DNA of 64,000 nt, from NCBI GenBank assembly GCA_963854835.1, contig OY978526.1, positions 41,517,140-41,581,139 on the forward strand. The letters run 5' to 3'. The stretch is from Megamerina dolium (Eukaryota; Arthropoda; Insecta; Diptera; Megamerinidae). Made by a program: the position numbers and the translations under genes. Below, piece by piece: positions 1 to 11,657 of the stretch (its first letter is position 1; every line of letters begins with the position of its first letter). The notes under the pieces are model-generated. The model saw only the letters and a program-made list of their open reading frames with translations. It was not told the DNA's origin and did not search any database.

Positions 1-225
1 TGAAAATAGCAAAACGGGAGGGGGAGGCATTTTATACCAAGAAAGTATGTTACCAGTTTGAAAAGAATCGCTCGAGTAGATTTTGCAGGATCGTGTTCAC
101 GGACTTCGAAAAATTGGTTTTCAGAAAAACACGTTTGAAGTTTTTGCTTTCTCAAAAAGTGAGAAAAAACAATTTTTTTTTGTAACTTACACTGAATCAT
201 CGATCCCAGGTCCATAAAGTACGTT

Positions 226-291
226 CCCGGCATCAATCTCGTTGTCTTGGAAAATGAAAAAGGAAAAAAATCGATTTTCTGAATCTGCTTA
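226..291 (+). repeat. Dispersed repeat, copy near left window edge
   Basis: A stretch of about 65 bases containing CAATCTCGTTGTCTTGGAAA recurs in inverted orientation at 63936-64000. The core is identical and the rest differs at scattered positions. The two copies belong to a dispersed family. The match fades near position 291, just before the mariner-like remnant, so the full element boundary is not visible. Confidence 0.6.
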
Positions 292-295
292 TTTG

Positions 296-432
296 ATGAC
301 ATTCAGACCATACAACGGGCTTCGACGAGGGCACTGGAGGCAATTCCGAAAAATGAGCTGGAACACGCATTTGAATCACTATTAAATCGATGTAACAAGT
401 GCATTGAATCAGGAAGAGAATATTTCGAATAA
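296..432 (+). pseudogene. Mariner-type transposase, C-terminal fragment
   Basis: One frame reads a short peptide containing TRALEAIPKNELEHAFES, then NRCNKCIESGREYFE and a stop. This pattern (an 'AL..IP..' helix, then 'F..W..R..KCI...G.YF' before the stop) is the usual tail of Tc1/mariner superfamily transposases. The catalytic part is absent upstream, so this is only a 3' relic. It is unrelated to the receptor gene downstream. Confidence 0.6.
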
Positions 433-2013
433 ATATACCGAAAAATTAGCGGATATTGTGTTTTAATTGTGTTTTCTAGAAGCAGTCGTAATACATAATT
501 GTCGCAGATTGTATGAGAATTATCGCACTTTTGATCTCTTTATATGTAATGAACTGTTCCATTTTCCTCGAGCTTGCCCTATGAAGAGACTAATTTTACC
601 CCTTTATACACGAACCAGTATAAATGTGGATTAGTTGCCTTCTATAAATAGAACCGTGATTCAAACCTGTGTACAGAGTGTAGATCAGAGAATTTATTTT
701 CATTCACTGCATTATAAACATCGATTCGTATATTTCAAATTTAAATGTACAAATAAAATTTACGTACTTTCTACTACTCTCCTGGGATTCGAACTTGGGT
801 ACCTAAAATGGTGAATATTGTTATCGTGTGTTCACATTTCACATGAAAGTGTATTAATTATTTTAGAAATTATTCCCTAATGCATCTCTAAACAGACCGA
901 TCGGAAACTACTCTCCGATTGATATCTAAAGAGATTAATCCCGGACTACTCGCTTTAGAGATTAGTCGCACAATTTTTTTACAGGGTACCTATTTTATTA
1001 TTATTAGTAAACTAAATATTCATTGAATATATGTTTTGTAGTCTCTAAGAATTATAAATTATGTCAATACATTATTTCATTTGTATTGTGTTGTATGTAA
1101 AATGAGCGGATTGTCACAAGTACGACTAAAATACATTCTCATTAAAAAACTATACTCTATAAATATTCATGAACCACATGAATTATAAGCATATCATGTA
1201 GGTGCACATGTACAATATTTGTTCGTTATCGACTGAATTTGAGCTCTTTTATGCACCTTTCAATTCGTTAGTTTAACATTTCTCTGTTTGTTTTGGTAAT
1301 AAATGGTGAGTAACTATATTTCGCGGAACGAAACAAAAAAAGGCGTGAAAAGATAAATAAACATACAGACACCTTCTGGCAAATTTAATATAAATAAATT
1401 TTTATTTAATTATTAATACGAAGTATAGCATGTGTTTTATTGTTTTTTTATTATCTATTAACTGGTGGAATTTTGTTAGTTTTTGAAATTTTTTTTCAGC
1501 TCATAAATATCTCCATACTTCCATATTCCACTTATAAACTATTATATCGAAAGTATTTACAAAATAATGTAATAATATTTTAGCGCCACTGTACAAATAC
1601 GTACATAGGTAACGGATCATACACCTTTTCATTGAAAATAGACTCGATGACTCGAAGAATTTATCGCTTTTTTGAGAATGATGATAAGAATTCTTAATAC
1701 CAATTATTTGTTTTCACACAAGCATACCTCTAGTATTGAATGTTTTTTTTTTGTTTTTTTTTTTTGTTTTCTAAAACTGCCAATATAAACAAAATACAAG
1801 TACAGATACTCATACACATTTACACAAAATATTCAATGCGATCGACAAAAATATTAAAAATATGACCGCAATTAAAACGAATGCAAACACCAAACGAATT
1901 AGTTTAGTGTGAAGAATCGCTGTGTGAAGTTCCACATCGAAGTAATGTAAAATAAGGCGGAACGGAAAATAAAATTTTAAATAATTACATTTCGAAATTA
2001 TCGAAAATCAACA
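433..2013. other. Intergenic flank upstream of the receptor gene
   Basis: AT-rich DNA with no convincing coding exon. It includes a TCTATAAATAG box near 643, AATAAA near 752, and T-rich tracts near 1742-1767. The TATA-like and polyadenylation-like signals near 640-760 could belong to a decayed retroelement terminus, but no direct repeat or primer site supports that. The last 100 bases are presumably promoter and 5' UTR of the receptor gene; no defined promoter element was recognised. Confidence 0.4.
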
Positions 2014-4695
2014 ATGTTTTTAATTAAAATTATTATGTGTTATTGTGTGCTCGAAGTAAGCTTTGCTAATCTGCTATACGACATCGATCCGAGACTGAGA
2101 CCAAAACATTCGGCGGTATTGAGACCGCCATCTGTCACCGACCGAGTTGAGACACTCAAAGTATATACACGTATTCCGTTGACTTCACATGGCCGTGATG
2201 GTTACAGCTACAGTTCTGCACCAACGACAATGCGTTACGAGAGCGTCGCTAATTTTCATAGCATCGAAGAATTACGTGAAAATGTTGCTGTCACAGTGAT
2301 AAAACCGATACCGTTGACACCTCCAACTCTGCCGCCACCGCCAGCCAAGGAGTTCAACACTTCCGGCCTGTACTGCAAGTCAGAGATATTCCAACATCAT
2401 TATATTACGTCGACAAGCGATAACAGCGAATTGATGACGAACCACTGGAATCGTGCAAGAATCGGTGAGCGAGCAGGTTTACGTGATGTTTGCTTGCAAA
2501 CAAACGGTATGCCGTTGACGCGCCGATGTTTATACAATCGTACAAGTCACACGGCCGAATGGGAAGATATACGAAATTGGACTGCGACGAAGCGTTGTGT
2601 ACACAGAACACGTGAGAATATTATTAGCGTAAAATTGAATCAATTGCACGATCAGATACTAGAGGGTGGTCGTTTACGTAGGGGCAAGCAGGGCCGGCGG
2701 GAGGTTACCAAGATAGTTTGTGACCTGCTAGAGGAACCCGATTACAAATTATTGCCGGCCGATGTGCATTTGACAAGTCAAATTATGAAGACAATAGCGG
2801 AGGAAGGAAAAGATATTGAACTTTCAGAAGAAGTTATTAGCATTTGCAATATTTTGATGGGTGGCGATCAGAGAGCGTTACGTTTGTCGGCTGATCTTAA
2901 TGCAACCAATTCACTTTTGGACACATTCGAAAATTATATGGATGCTTTGTCAGAGAATTTCGTATCACATCAACATTGTGGCAATAGACAATTTCGTATC
3001 AGTACAAGTAATGAAGGCGAGATCGATGAAGATGAGGAAAATGTCGAATTGATTGATTTTTCACATATTGGCGTGGGTGCACAGATTGCGCCAAATCTCA
3101 GTGTCTTCTATGTGAATCCCAGCTGTGCCAATATCTCGGGTATTGCAATCTATGACTCAATGAAGCAAGCTTCGAATCTATTGAAAAATACCTATGGAAA
3201 TTTCTTATACCGCTTTATCTATATGAATGAGTCAGCTAGTGAGATTATGCGGGAACGAGGTCTACAAGTGGCCTCCTTTGTGCCAGTGTATTTGTGGAGA
3301 TATATTCTATCTCAATTCCACGAACGGCAGCCCATAATTGTTCTGAAGATCTACTCACATGATGCACTCTTTATTGAGCGGAGTCTCGTGCAAGTGCGCA
3401 AACCATTTAGTAAAATTTTATCAATTTCTATACCGGGCTTTAATGGTTAGTTTACCTATTTGTATGCGATATTATTGCATTTAAGATATAACGATTTGTA
3501 TTTTCTTGCAGCACAATTGCCCGATCTCTTGCCGTTTATTTTGCGAAACGAAAACTATGAACATCTATCAACCGATTCACCCACTACGCACGGGACCGGG
3601 TGTGGTTATTGGAACTACGACACTTGGATCAGTAATGGCGTACAAACGAATACGCACAATTCGCCAAATCAACCGGTTGTGCTATGCGGCACGAACCATT
3701 TGACACAATTCTCGTTTCTACTTGGTGGCAACTATAGAACAAGTGACCCCTCCAACGCGAATCTGATTACACCGTGGAATGAGAAAGCACTGGATGTTAT
3801 AACATTGGTGGGTTGTTCGCTATCATTATTGGGTTTAATGGGCATTTGGATGACTGCACTGCTGTTCCGCACTTGGCGTTTGTTGGCGTCTACAAAAATT
3901 CTACTCAACTTATGCGTCGCTCTCACACTGCAAATGATTCTATTTGTTTTCGTCAATACGGACGATGTGTCCGAGGCATTGGTACAGCATCATATTTACA
4001 GTGAATGCATTGCATTGGGCGCACTCATGCAGTACTCAATTCTAGTGTTGTTCTCATGGATGCTGATAGTTGCATTCCTACAATTTCAACGCTACGTGAC
4101 TGTGATTGGAATTGAACGTCCGCAACATTACATATTGAAATCAGCCATTGTTGCATGGTGTTGTCCGCTAATTCCTACCTTACTTGTCGTCTTCATTGAT
4201 CCACATTCATATATTCCCAGCGAATACCAATTGCGTACCAACACCGGCGTTTGCTATCCTTCAGGGCACAGCTTAATATTCGGTGTCGTCTTTCCTGTCA
4301 CACTCATCGTCGTTGCCAATTTGATAATCTTCATCTATGTATTCTACAGCATATCACATTCACTGAGTCAATCGATGCATCGACACGAGAAACAAATTAT
4401 CATCAAACAGATACGGTTATCCATATTGCTTTTCTTCCTTTTGGGTTTATCGTGGATTTTTGGCATTTTCGCTTTTATACAAGCTGGTGTTGTATTTTCA
4501 TATCTCTTTTGTTTGACCGCAACCGTACAGGGATTCGTTCTGTTCGTTTATTTTGTCCTCTTGGATGATATACCACGTACGGCTTGGCTGAAGCTTTTAT
4601 GTCCATCAAGACAACGTAAAGCTGAAAAGAAACCAACTGAAATGCAATCTTTTGCAACTGGTTCGACTGGTCTAGAGAATACCGAACGACATTGA
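2014..4695 (+). CDS. Adhesion-type (class B2) GPCR, CG11318/CG15556-like, two exons
   Basis: Two exons, 2014-3445 and 3512-4695, join in frame across a 66-base intron (donor GTTAGT at 3446, acceptor TTCTTGCAG ending at 3511) to give 871 residues. The start at 2014 follows CAACA and opens a signal peptide (about residues 1-18). A cysteine/tryptophan region (C121, W145, C160, C172, W183, C195) resembles a hormone-receptor (HRM) module. A GAIN-like region follows and ends in a GPS: CGYW at 508, a later W, then C536 and HLT at 540-542, the usual autocleavage triplet. Seven hydrophobic segments run from about 573 to 828, followed by a basic 43-residue tail. The family acts at the plasma membrane and its ligand is unknown. 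From memory, Drosophila CG11318 and CG15556 lie near the guanylate cyclase beta gene, matching the neighbour here. AATAAA overlaps the stop at 4695 and recurs at 4728. Class confidence is high; the exact orthologue is uncertain. Confidence 0.88.
3446..3511 (+). other. Intron of the adhesion GPCR gene
   Basis: A 66-base intron typical of short fly introns: donor G|GTTAGT, a T-rich tract, and acceptor TTTTCTTGCAG. Unspliced reading hits TAG at 3448. Splicing joins G with CA to make an alanine codon and keeps the downstream seven-helix frame. It lies just before the GPS-coding part. Confidence 0.85.
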
Positions 4696-4727
4696 ATAAA
4701 CCCTGCAGTCAGACAATGAGTCAGATG

Positions 4728-4733
4728 AATAAA
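4728..4733 (+). terminator. Polyadenylation signal of the receptor gene
   Basis: AATAAA lies 33 bases after the stop. An earlier AATAAA overlaps the stop itself at 4695-4700. Either could direct cleavage of the receptor transcript; the second has more room for a 3' UTR. Confidence 0.4.
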
Positions 4734-5091
4734 ATTTGATAAGCAATTACCTTTTGCTAGATAAGCATTTCATTTGAAACAAATATCATGGATTTTATCC
4801 ATCTGACTTAATGACAACGATGACTGATGATACAACAGCAGAAACAGTAGCAAAAGCAGCAGCAATCATGAACAAAAGTATTTTATAGGACTGATAGAGA
4901 GTGCAGAATACAGCATGTGTATAAATGTGCTAAATTTTTATATGTAAAAGAAAAAAAATATTCTCAATTTTAAGCATATTAATTTATTGTAGCTATTAAG
5001 AACATTCTTTCTTTTAAATTATTTTAGAATGGAAAATAAATTAAATTTTCTGAAATTGTTTTTTTAATAACATTATTTCTTTAAAATTGTT

Positions 5092-5299
5092 TTAGGGCCA
5101 GTTTTTCAGTTTAAATTTAAATTTATTTTAAACCGCAGCAAGAAAAAATGTAATTTAGTGCAAGAACAGACAGCTGCACAACTGATAGATTAATCTGAGT
5201 TTAAACTACGTTGACATTTAACTGAAAACCAGCAAATCGAATTTAAATTTAGTTTAAATGGCAAATAGAAAAAAACTCGCACTGAAAAACTGGCCCTTA
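5092..5299. mobile_element. Harbinger/Tourist-like MITE
   Basis: Perfect 16-base terminal inverted repeats (GGGCCAGTTTTTCAGT at 5095-5110 and its reverse complement at 5281-5296) bound about 200 bases. TTA lies directly outside each end (5092-5094 and 5297-5299), the three-base target duplication usual for PIF/Harbinger elements. Inside, AAATTTAAATTTA-type stretches near each end are also mutually inverted. No coding capacity. The perfect ends suggest fairly recent insertion. It sits 400 bases downstream of the receptor gene. Confidence 0.8.
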
Positions 5300-6118
5300 G
5301 ACTGAAATAAATTGATTTTTCTGAAAAAATTTCGTTAAGTGTACAAAGTAAGCTTTTTTATAACATATAATTATACGTTATTGCAAGCGGAAACCATTTC
5401 AAATTTGTAGTTAGCTTTCTGTCGTTAAGAAGCTGTGCTTTATTTAAAAGCTATGGTTATGCTTAAAATCGAAAGCACAAATTATAGTTTAAAGTGGTTT
5501 TAGTATTCGAAAAATTATATCGGGAGTAAAAATGAATCATTGGTTACGTCACTTTTTCTTGCTTTTTGGTTTTTATATTTTGGATATGTAGAACAAAAAC
5601 AAATTGCAAGCAAGCGTCAATGCGACGCGTTTTACATAATTCGGTAGTTTATGAATAAATTAATATTAAGCGCAAGATAAATTATCAAATAATACGAGAA
5701 AATAACGTTGCTGTATATGTGCATATGATAGTTTCCATGAGTATATTGGACAACTTAGGACGGACATGGCACATCTATGGGATATCCGATTACACTTATT
5801 TTTTACAAAACGTGTTTCATACCCTAATTAACATTTTATGTTTCAAAATAAGATGGACCCAAGCTTCGATAAGTGGAAATAAATCGATAATTTTCTAATC
5901 GATTTGTATGAATGTGGCATCATTTTATGAGGAATTCTATATACTCTGTAAATTATTGACCAGGAATTAATTTTTTTAAATAAGAAATATATTATATTAT
6001 ATCATATTATATTTTCTAATTGAATTAGATATTGGGTCTTGAAAAGATACTCATATTAGAGACGTATATGGAATCACCAGGAATCAGTCAATTGGACATT
6101 GTTATTAAATAAAAAAAA
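5300..6118. other. Intergenic, no gene seen
   Basis: AT-rich sequence with short TATATTA runs near 5990-6015. No exon, RNA gene or element ends recognised. Confidence 0.5.
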
Positions 6119-6119
6119 T

Positions 6120-6878
6120 AATTTACCGCCATAACTTACGAAGTATTCAGCATCGGATAACCATATTTAAAATGTGAATTAGTATTTTAGGATAGCTAGA
6201 CGTACAATGATTGGGAACGTGGCTCCAATGCGAAATCGTAAAATATTTTAAATTTCAAACCGTTATAATTTACGTTGTCTCTCATTTAGGATATGTTAAT
6301 TAGTTTTGATGAGAGAAATAATCTTACAAGAAATAGGTGAGCCACTCCCTCAATTTTATTTAGTTCCCGCACAAATCCTCGGCATTAGATTTATGTATAA
6401 ACCGCCATAATTTCAGTACTCCTTAGTTTAAAAAAAATAATATTGAGTACGAAGTTTGTTATTGCCGCTTGAAATGAAGTCGGTAGAAGCTAGAAGCTAG
6501 AAGCTACTATTTAATGTAGCACCCATACAAAATAGCGGAATTATCTTAAACATTAAAATCCCTATGACATGCGAAATGCTTTGCCTACGTTAACTATATT
6601 TTACTCTGAGGTTATTAAAAAAAAATTTTTATGTGGCGGAAGAATTGCCAATTGCTTCCGATATTCAAGTTGTCACAGTCGAGGATTAGACCCACGTAGA
6701 TTAGTATTACAAACAGAAATAATTCTGCAAAAAATATGAGCCACACCCATTACTTATGGCAGCTTCAATACAATGTTCTTGAAAACATTAAACTTTGAAC
6801 ATTAAATAAATAAATAAATACTTGAGCCGCACCCACTATTTAATATAGCTCTATGTTCGTTTACATATAAACCATAAC
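6120..6878 (+). repeat. Decayed copy of the TATACCCTGCATA modular repeat
   Basis: The text repeats phrases of the better-preserved copies at 9451, 31656 and 53088: 'CGCCATAACTTACGAAGTATTCAGC', then 'gagccac(a)ccc', then short stretches such as CCCATACAAA and ATCTTAAACATTAAAA. The ends are not preserved, and the right side is cut by the LINE tail beginning at 6877. Confidence 0.55.
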
Positions 6879-7200
6879 TTACTTACTTACTTATGTGGCT
6901 ATTACAACCGAAAATTAGGCCGAAATTTAAGTCGAATCTAGCAGGCTTCGCCAGTCAGCTCTTTCCCTCGCTAGTTGGCGTCAGTTAAAAATTCCAAGCG
7001 CTGACAAGATCTCCAGTAGTTGATCGTTCCATCGGTACAGCTTATGGCTGTACCATATTCGATATTTGCAACCAACGCAAATAGGTACAAAGATCTTGCG
7101 AAGGAAGTTTCTCTCGAAAACTTCGAACATTCTCTCATCTGATATAAACAATAAGGCAGCCGTTTTTCGGGAAAATATTGTTTTGGTTGCTATCAACTGC
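6877..7200 (-). mobile_element. LINE 3'-end fragment, (TAAG)n tail, copy 1
   Basis: On the minus strand this ends in a (TAAG)n tail, seen here as ACTTACTTACTTACTTA. It shares 'GCTTCGCCAG' and 'CTCGCTAGTTGGC'-like phrases with the longer copy at 36460-38480 and the short copy at 10344-10571. It is 5'-truncated with no reverse transcriptase left. It appears to have inserted into or beside a decayed copy of the TATACCCTGCATA repeat. Confidence 0.6.
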
Positions 7201-7468
7201 CAACTACTATTTTAGGCTACTGACAGCTATTTTTAGCTGGAATGCGATGGTCTGTTGGTTTTTAGCAGCTGGTGCTACTAATCGCTGTTATTTCTTATAT
7301 TTTTTTGCATTTAGTAGACTACCATTTGACGGACGTCAAATTTGAGCAAGCTACGTCATTTAGTTTGTGTTTGTCACATAGCAGACAAAATAAATTACAT
7401 ATACTCATCAAGTATTATTTTTTGCAAAAATAAAACTATCACCGAAATCAAGCAAATTCTTAATATAT

Positions 7469-8085
7469 ACTATGAGGATTCTGCCTTATCGATCTGAATG
7501 TTTTAGATGCATGCTCACAATTGAAAAAGAGTGTCTGGCAATATTCAACCGCAATCCGAATGAGTTTTTGTGCCATTTCGTAATCATCTCAACACATCAC
7601 CGGCCAAGCAAAAGTCTAATCAGTAGACTTCTCCGGGAGAACGTGTACCACAGAAGACCAAAGTGGGTGTGTCAGCCGACAGTTTTTTGGAATGGAATGT
7701 CATTCACATCGATTACCTTGAAACGAGTGAAAAAATTACCGGCGAATAATATTCATAACTGTTTGACAGATTCAACATTGATTTGAAAGTGCTCTTCCAC
7801 AATGACAACACACCGTCGTTTAAGTCCGCAATAACAATGGTAAAATTGCACGAATTAGGTGGCGAACTACTAGCTAGTCCAGCATATACTTAATATTTGG
7901 GCCCCTGAGGCTATTTCCAGTTTTAAAACCTTAAGAATTGCTCAGCGATAAGAAATTCGGGTCGAATCAAGAGGTCGTTGATTAAATAAACGTCTATTTT
8001 GAGGACCTTAAGAAAACGTCGAAAACCGAACTAAAAGGAGATTGTGTTGATAAATGAAACGTTGAATTTTTGTGGAAATTCCATA
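7469..8085 (+). pseudogene. Mariner-type transposase remnant
   Basis: Broken frames match a mariner transposase in order: IFNRNPNEFLCHFV (7539-7580), a shortened 'DETWIHH...' region, then TVFWNGM followed after a frameshift by 'IHIDYLE' and 'KITGE' (7679-7745), an HNDNT catalytic-box relic (about 7797-7812), 'MVKLHELGGELL' (7837-7872), and finally 'INVYFEDLKKT' near 7990-8020. Stops and shifts interrupt every part, so it is inactive. No terminal inverted repeats were located. It is a different lineage from the copies at 26094 and 42993. Confidence 0.65.
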
Positions 8086-9124
8086 AATCTTTCAGTTCTA
8101 ATATTTGGTTGATCGGTTTTGTGCGATCTTGCATCTTTCGATCTGTAAGGGGTTATTAAAATTTGATTTCCCCCATAGTTAATTTTCGTTAAGGAAAAAT
8201 TTTATGTGGATCGAATTTCATATAGTATTAGCTATGTAGTACCTACGTATATGAATGTATTTGAAGTTTTTTATATGGAAAAAGAATAATCATAATAAGC
8301 AAAACAATAAAGAAATAGGAAATAAAGAAAATAAAAAGTTGTACTAATCTTTGAAAAGTTGGAATTATAAAACGTGTAACTTGAAAATTATCGTTGTTAC
8401 AGTGTAACCAAGGGTTGCGAATAACAAAATTATACTGTATATTCTGAGATTGTTTATTTTGTTTATTAAAGTTAACTAAACTAATACATTAACTGCCGCA
8501 CTCAGATTCATTTAACGATTACTTAACATTATTGTCAGAGTTAATTTATGATTCATTAGTGCCCCTTAATGATACTTAATTTTAAGTAGGGGAAAACCTT
8601 TACTTAACTTTTTAAAGATCGATTTTGACATTTTTGTTTGTTTTGTTTTCTATTGGTACCATGGTATATGTGTACTAGGGTGACCCTTAATTGTAGGAAC
8701 AAACTTTTTACACCAGCTTTCTTAAACTTCACCGCCAAAAGATATCACATATAAATTAAGGTTAATTTAAGGTTAACGGTTAAGGAATCTGAACTTTGAT
8801 CCCTGTGCTACACGCCTTAACCGCCACCAATTGGAACCAAAATTTATGTGACATCTTTTACCACGATATTAAAAATTGAGGGGTGAGACTGAAAAAAAAA
8901 GTTTATTTGAATTTAGGGACTCAGGAGAAATTTAATGAACGTTCCTGAGTTCGGCAGCAAATGATTTAATTTTAAGTTGTTTTCCAGAATCCAGTATCTG
9001 GAATGGCATTCATTTGTTTTATACTTTATATTAGAAATTGAAAGTTTAAAATTCTTAATTGCTACTTTACGGCCAAAAAATACCAAGAAATTCAGGTATA
9101 GGGAATAGTTAGTGTTGTTTTTGT
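8086..9124. other. Intergenic, no gene seen
   Basis: AT-rich sequence with TTAA- and TTAAGG-rich patches (8480-8800). No exon, RNA gene or bounded element recognised. Confidence 0.45.
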
Positions 9125-9279
9125 AAAGTTTGAATACTATTAAATAATTTAAGGAAATTAAAGAAGACTTTGAATTAAAAATTTTATTCTATATATTTAG
9201 GAGAAAATATTGTCCAATATTAGGATATAGCACTGTGAAATGTCATACCGTAAGGAGATAATTGTTTACATATTTAAAA
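9125..9279 (+). repeat. Inverted-repeat arm, left
   Basis: About 150 bases (starting AAAGTTTGAATAC, including GGATATAGCAC and TAATTGTTTACAT) recur inverted at 12256-12383. The arms flank the large modular repeat copy at 9451-11657. They could be termini of a larger element nested around that copy, or two separate copies of a dispersed repeat. Confidence 0.55.
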
Positions 9280-9450
9280 AATAATCCAGAACCCAACTGC
9301 CTACGCCAAAATAACTTTCCTCGCAATACCCTGTGTATTTTTTTCTGGATTGGGGGAATGGTTTGAGTAATAATCTGGCATCACCGATTTTCGACAACTC
9401 TCCCACTGTTCCCACTTTTCCCACTGTCTTCTTCTCTCTCTCTTTGATTT

Positions 9451-11657
9451 TTATACCCTGCATAATGCAATATGCATGGTATATTCATTTCGGTCAGATG
9501 TTTGTGTCCACTTGAAGGAATCTCCGGAGATATAGACATGGATATATATTCGTGATCAGCGTCGATTAAATTTTCGATTTAACGATGTCCGTCCGTCCGT
9601 CCGTCCGTCCGTCTGTCTGTCTGTCTGTCACCTGGCTGGTTCGCACGATAACTTGAGTAAATATTGAGCTATTTCGACGAAATTTGGCACAAGTAACCTA
9701 TGATCTAACGGTACGGAGGGGATTGATATTGGGCATAATCGGTCAATAGCCACGCCCACACCAAGCATTCAAAGTGAGTAACCTCGGAATTTTCAAAATC
9801 TTTAACTTGCTATAACTCACATAATATACCACTTGGGTCAACAATATTTGGCACATAGAGTTATATTATACTACTATATAACCTCGCCAAAAGTGGGTGA
9901 GCCACGCCTACTTTTTAGCGTAGCTCTCATACAAAGTGTCTTTTAAATTGAAACAGCTGTAACTTCTACAATCTTCCGTCCAGAATAACCATAATTGACA
10001 CTTAGATTAATATGGTAGTCAGAAAATCAGTGTGCCACGCCCATTCCTTTTTGGGTCTCCCATACAAAGTTGCGGAAATTAAAAAAAATGTTACCAGTTA
10101 TAACTTGCAAACTATTCAGCGTAGAATTACGAAATTTAAAGTGTGGATTAGTACTGTACGAGCAACTAGTAAAATCAGTGTGCCACGCTCACTCCTTCTT
10201 GGGTCTCCCATACAAATTTGAGGGAATTAAACTAATACTTTTAAGCTCCACATAAATTTTAAATTGAAACAGCTGTAACTTCGGCAATCTTCTGTCTAAA
10301 ATAACCATAATTGACACTTAAATTAACATCGTAGTCGGAAATAGGAAGAACACGCTCCAGCTAAGAAGGTGTTATATTCGGAACCCGCTGGAGGACGACG
10401 CAGAAGAGGAAGATCAAACCTCCGGTGGAAAGACCAAGTACTGGAGAACCTGACGGCGCTTGGTAATTCTATCTGGCGCCAGCTAGCGAAGAACAGAGAT
10501 GGCTGGCGAAGCATGTTATTTTCGACCTAAATCGATATTCGGTTGTTATGGCCACATAAGTAAGTAAGTAAGTAGTCGGAAATAATCTGGCAGAAAATCA
10601 GTGTGACACGCCCACTCCTTCATGGGTCTTCCATACAAAGTCGAGGGAATTAATCTAAAACTTTTAAGCTCCATAACTTACAAACCATTTAGCGTAGGAC
10701 AACGAGATTTAAGGTATGGATTAGTATTGTACGAGCAACTAGGCTCATAGGAAATGAGCGCGCCATGCCCACTGTTTATTGTAGCCCCCATACAGGATGA
10801 CTGAAATTCTTTTAAATTGAAACAGCCGTAACTTCGGCAATCTTCTGTCTAGAATAATCATAATTGACACTTAAATTAATATCGTAGTCGGAAATAATCT
10901 GGCAAAAAATCAGCGTACCACGCCCACTTCTTATTGCGGCTCCCATACGAAGTTGAGGAAATTAAAAAAAAATGTTACCGGTTATAACTTGCAAACTATT
11001 CAGCGTAGAACAACCAGATTGAAGGTGTGGATTAGTATTGTAAGAGCAAATATACCCACAAGAAATGGGCCAGCCACATCCATTGTTTATAGTGGCTCCC
11101 ATACAGGATGACTGAATTTCTTTTAAATTGAGATAGCTGCAGCTTCTGCAATCTTCTGTCTAGAACAATCATAATTAATACTTAGGTTGATATGGTAGTT
11201 GTACATAATCTGCCAAATCAACATTCCACGCCCACTTCTTAATGGGGCTACCATACAAAGTTGCGAAAATTTAAAAAAATTTATTCCACTACAACTTACG
11301 AACTATTCAACGTAGGACAAACAAATTTAAGGTGTGGATTAATATTGTAAAATTAATTAGATTTACAATGAAGAGGTAAACCACTCCCAATTTTTATATA
11401 GCTTCCATATTAAGCATCAGAATTATCTTAAAAACCTCCTTTAAATTATCCCCTTTAAAACCCCCATAAGTTACCAAGTACTTCGTAAAAGTCAACCATA
11501 TTTCGGGTGTAAATTAGTAGTATATGCAAAAATTGTTTTTCAAAAAGTGGAAATAAAAGAAAATGATGGATATACGAGTAAACTTTTTATATATATATAT
11601 ATCTACATATGCAGGGTATAATTTGGTCGGCCCCAGCCGACTGTAAGGAGATTTTTT
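9451..11657 (+). mobile_element. TATACCCTGCATA modular repeat, copy A (four modules)
   Basis: Starts with TATACCCTGCATA (9452) and ends with its inverse TATGCAGGGTATA (11608-11620) plus a conserved tail to the CTGTAAGGAGA motif. The head carries a GTCCGTCCGTCC/GTCTGTCTG tract (about 9586-9629) and the body holds tandem modules of roughly 310 bases. Each module has CATAATTGACACTTA, a GCCACGCCCACT box and a TACAAAGT-like segment. Landmarks fall near 9990, 10306, 10858 and 11168; the long gap is explained by a LINE insertion at 10344-10571. Without that insertion the copy is about 1966 bases. No transposase is encoded, so it is probably non-autonomous. Parts of the head recall a Drosophila intronic repeat with a similar GATCAGC and GTCCGTC text (memory only). 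Confidence 0.75.
10344..10571 (+). mobile_element. 5'-truncated LINE 3' end inserted in copy A
   Basis: A 228-base insertion flanked by a perfect 13-base target duplication GTAGTCGGAAATA (10331-10343 and 10572-10584). It encodes the end of a LINE protein in one frame: a GR-R-GRP-like arginine run, 'LRWKDQVLENLTALGNS', then 'WRQLAKNRDGWRSM', then stops. It finishes with a (TAAG)n tail instead of poly(A). Same family as 6877-7200 and 36460-38480. A perfect target duplication marks it as younger than its host repeat. Confidence 0.85.

Noticed and set aside
781..805. GGGATTCGAACTTGGG as a tRNA B box or LTR primer site
   Set aside because: No A box at proper spacing and no long terminal repeat; the position of TTCGAAC does not fit a tRNA 3' end.
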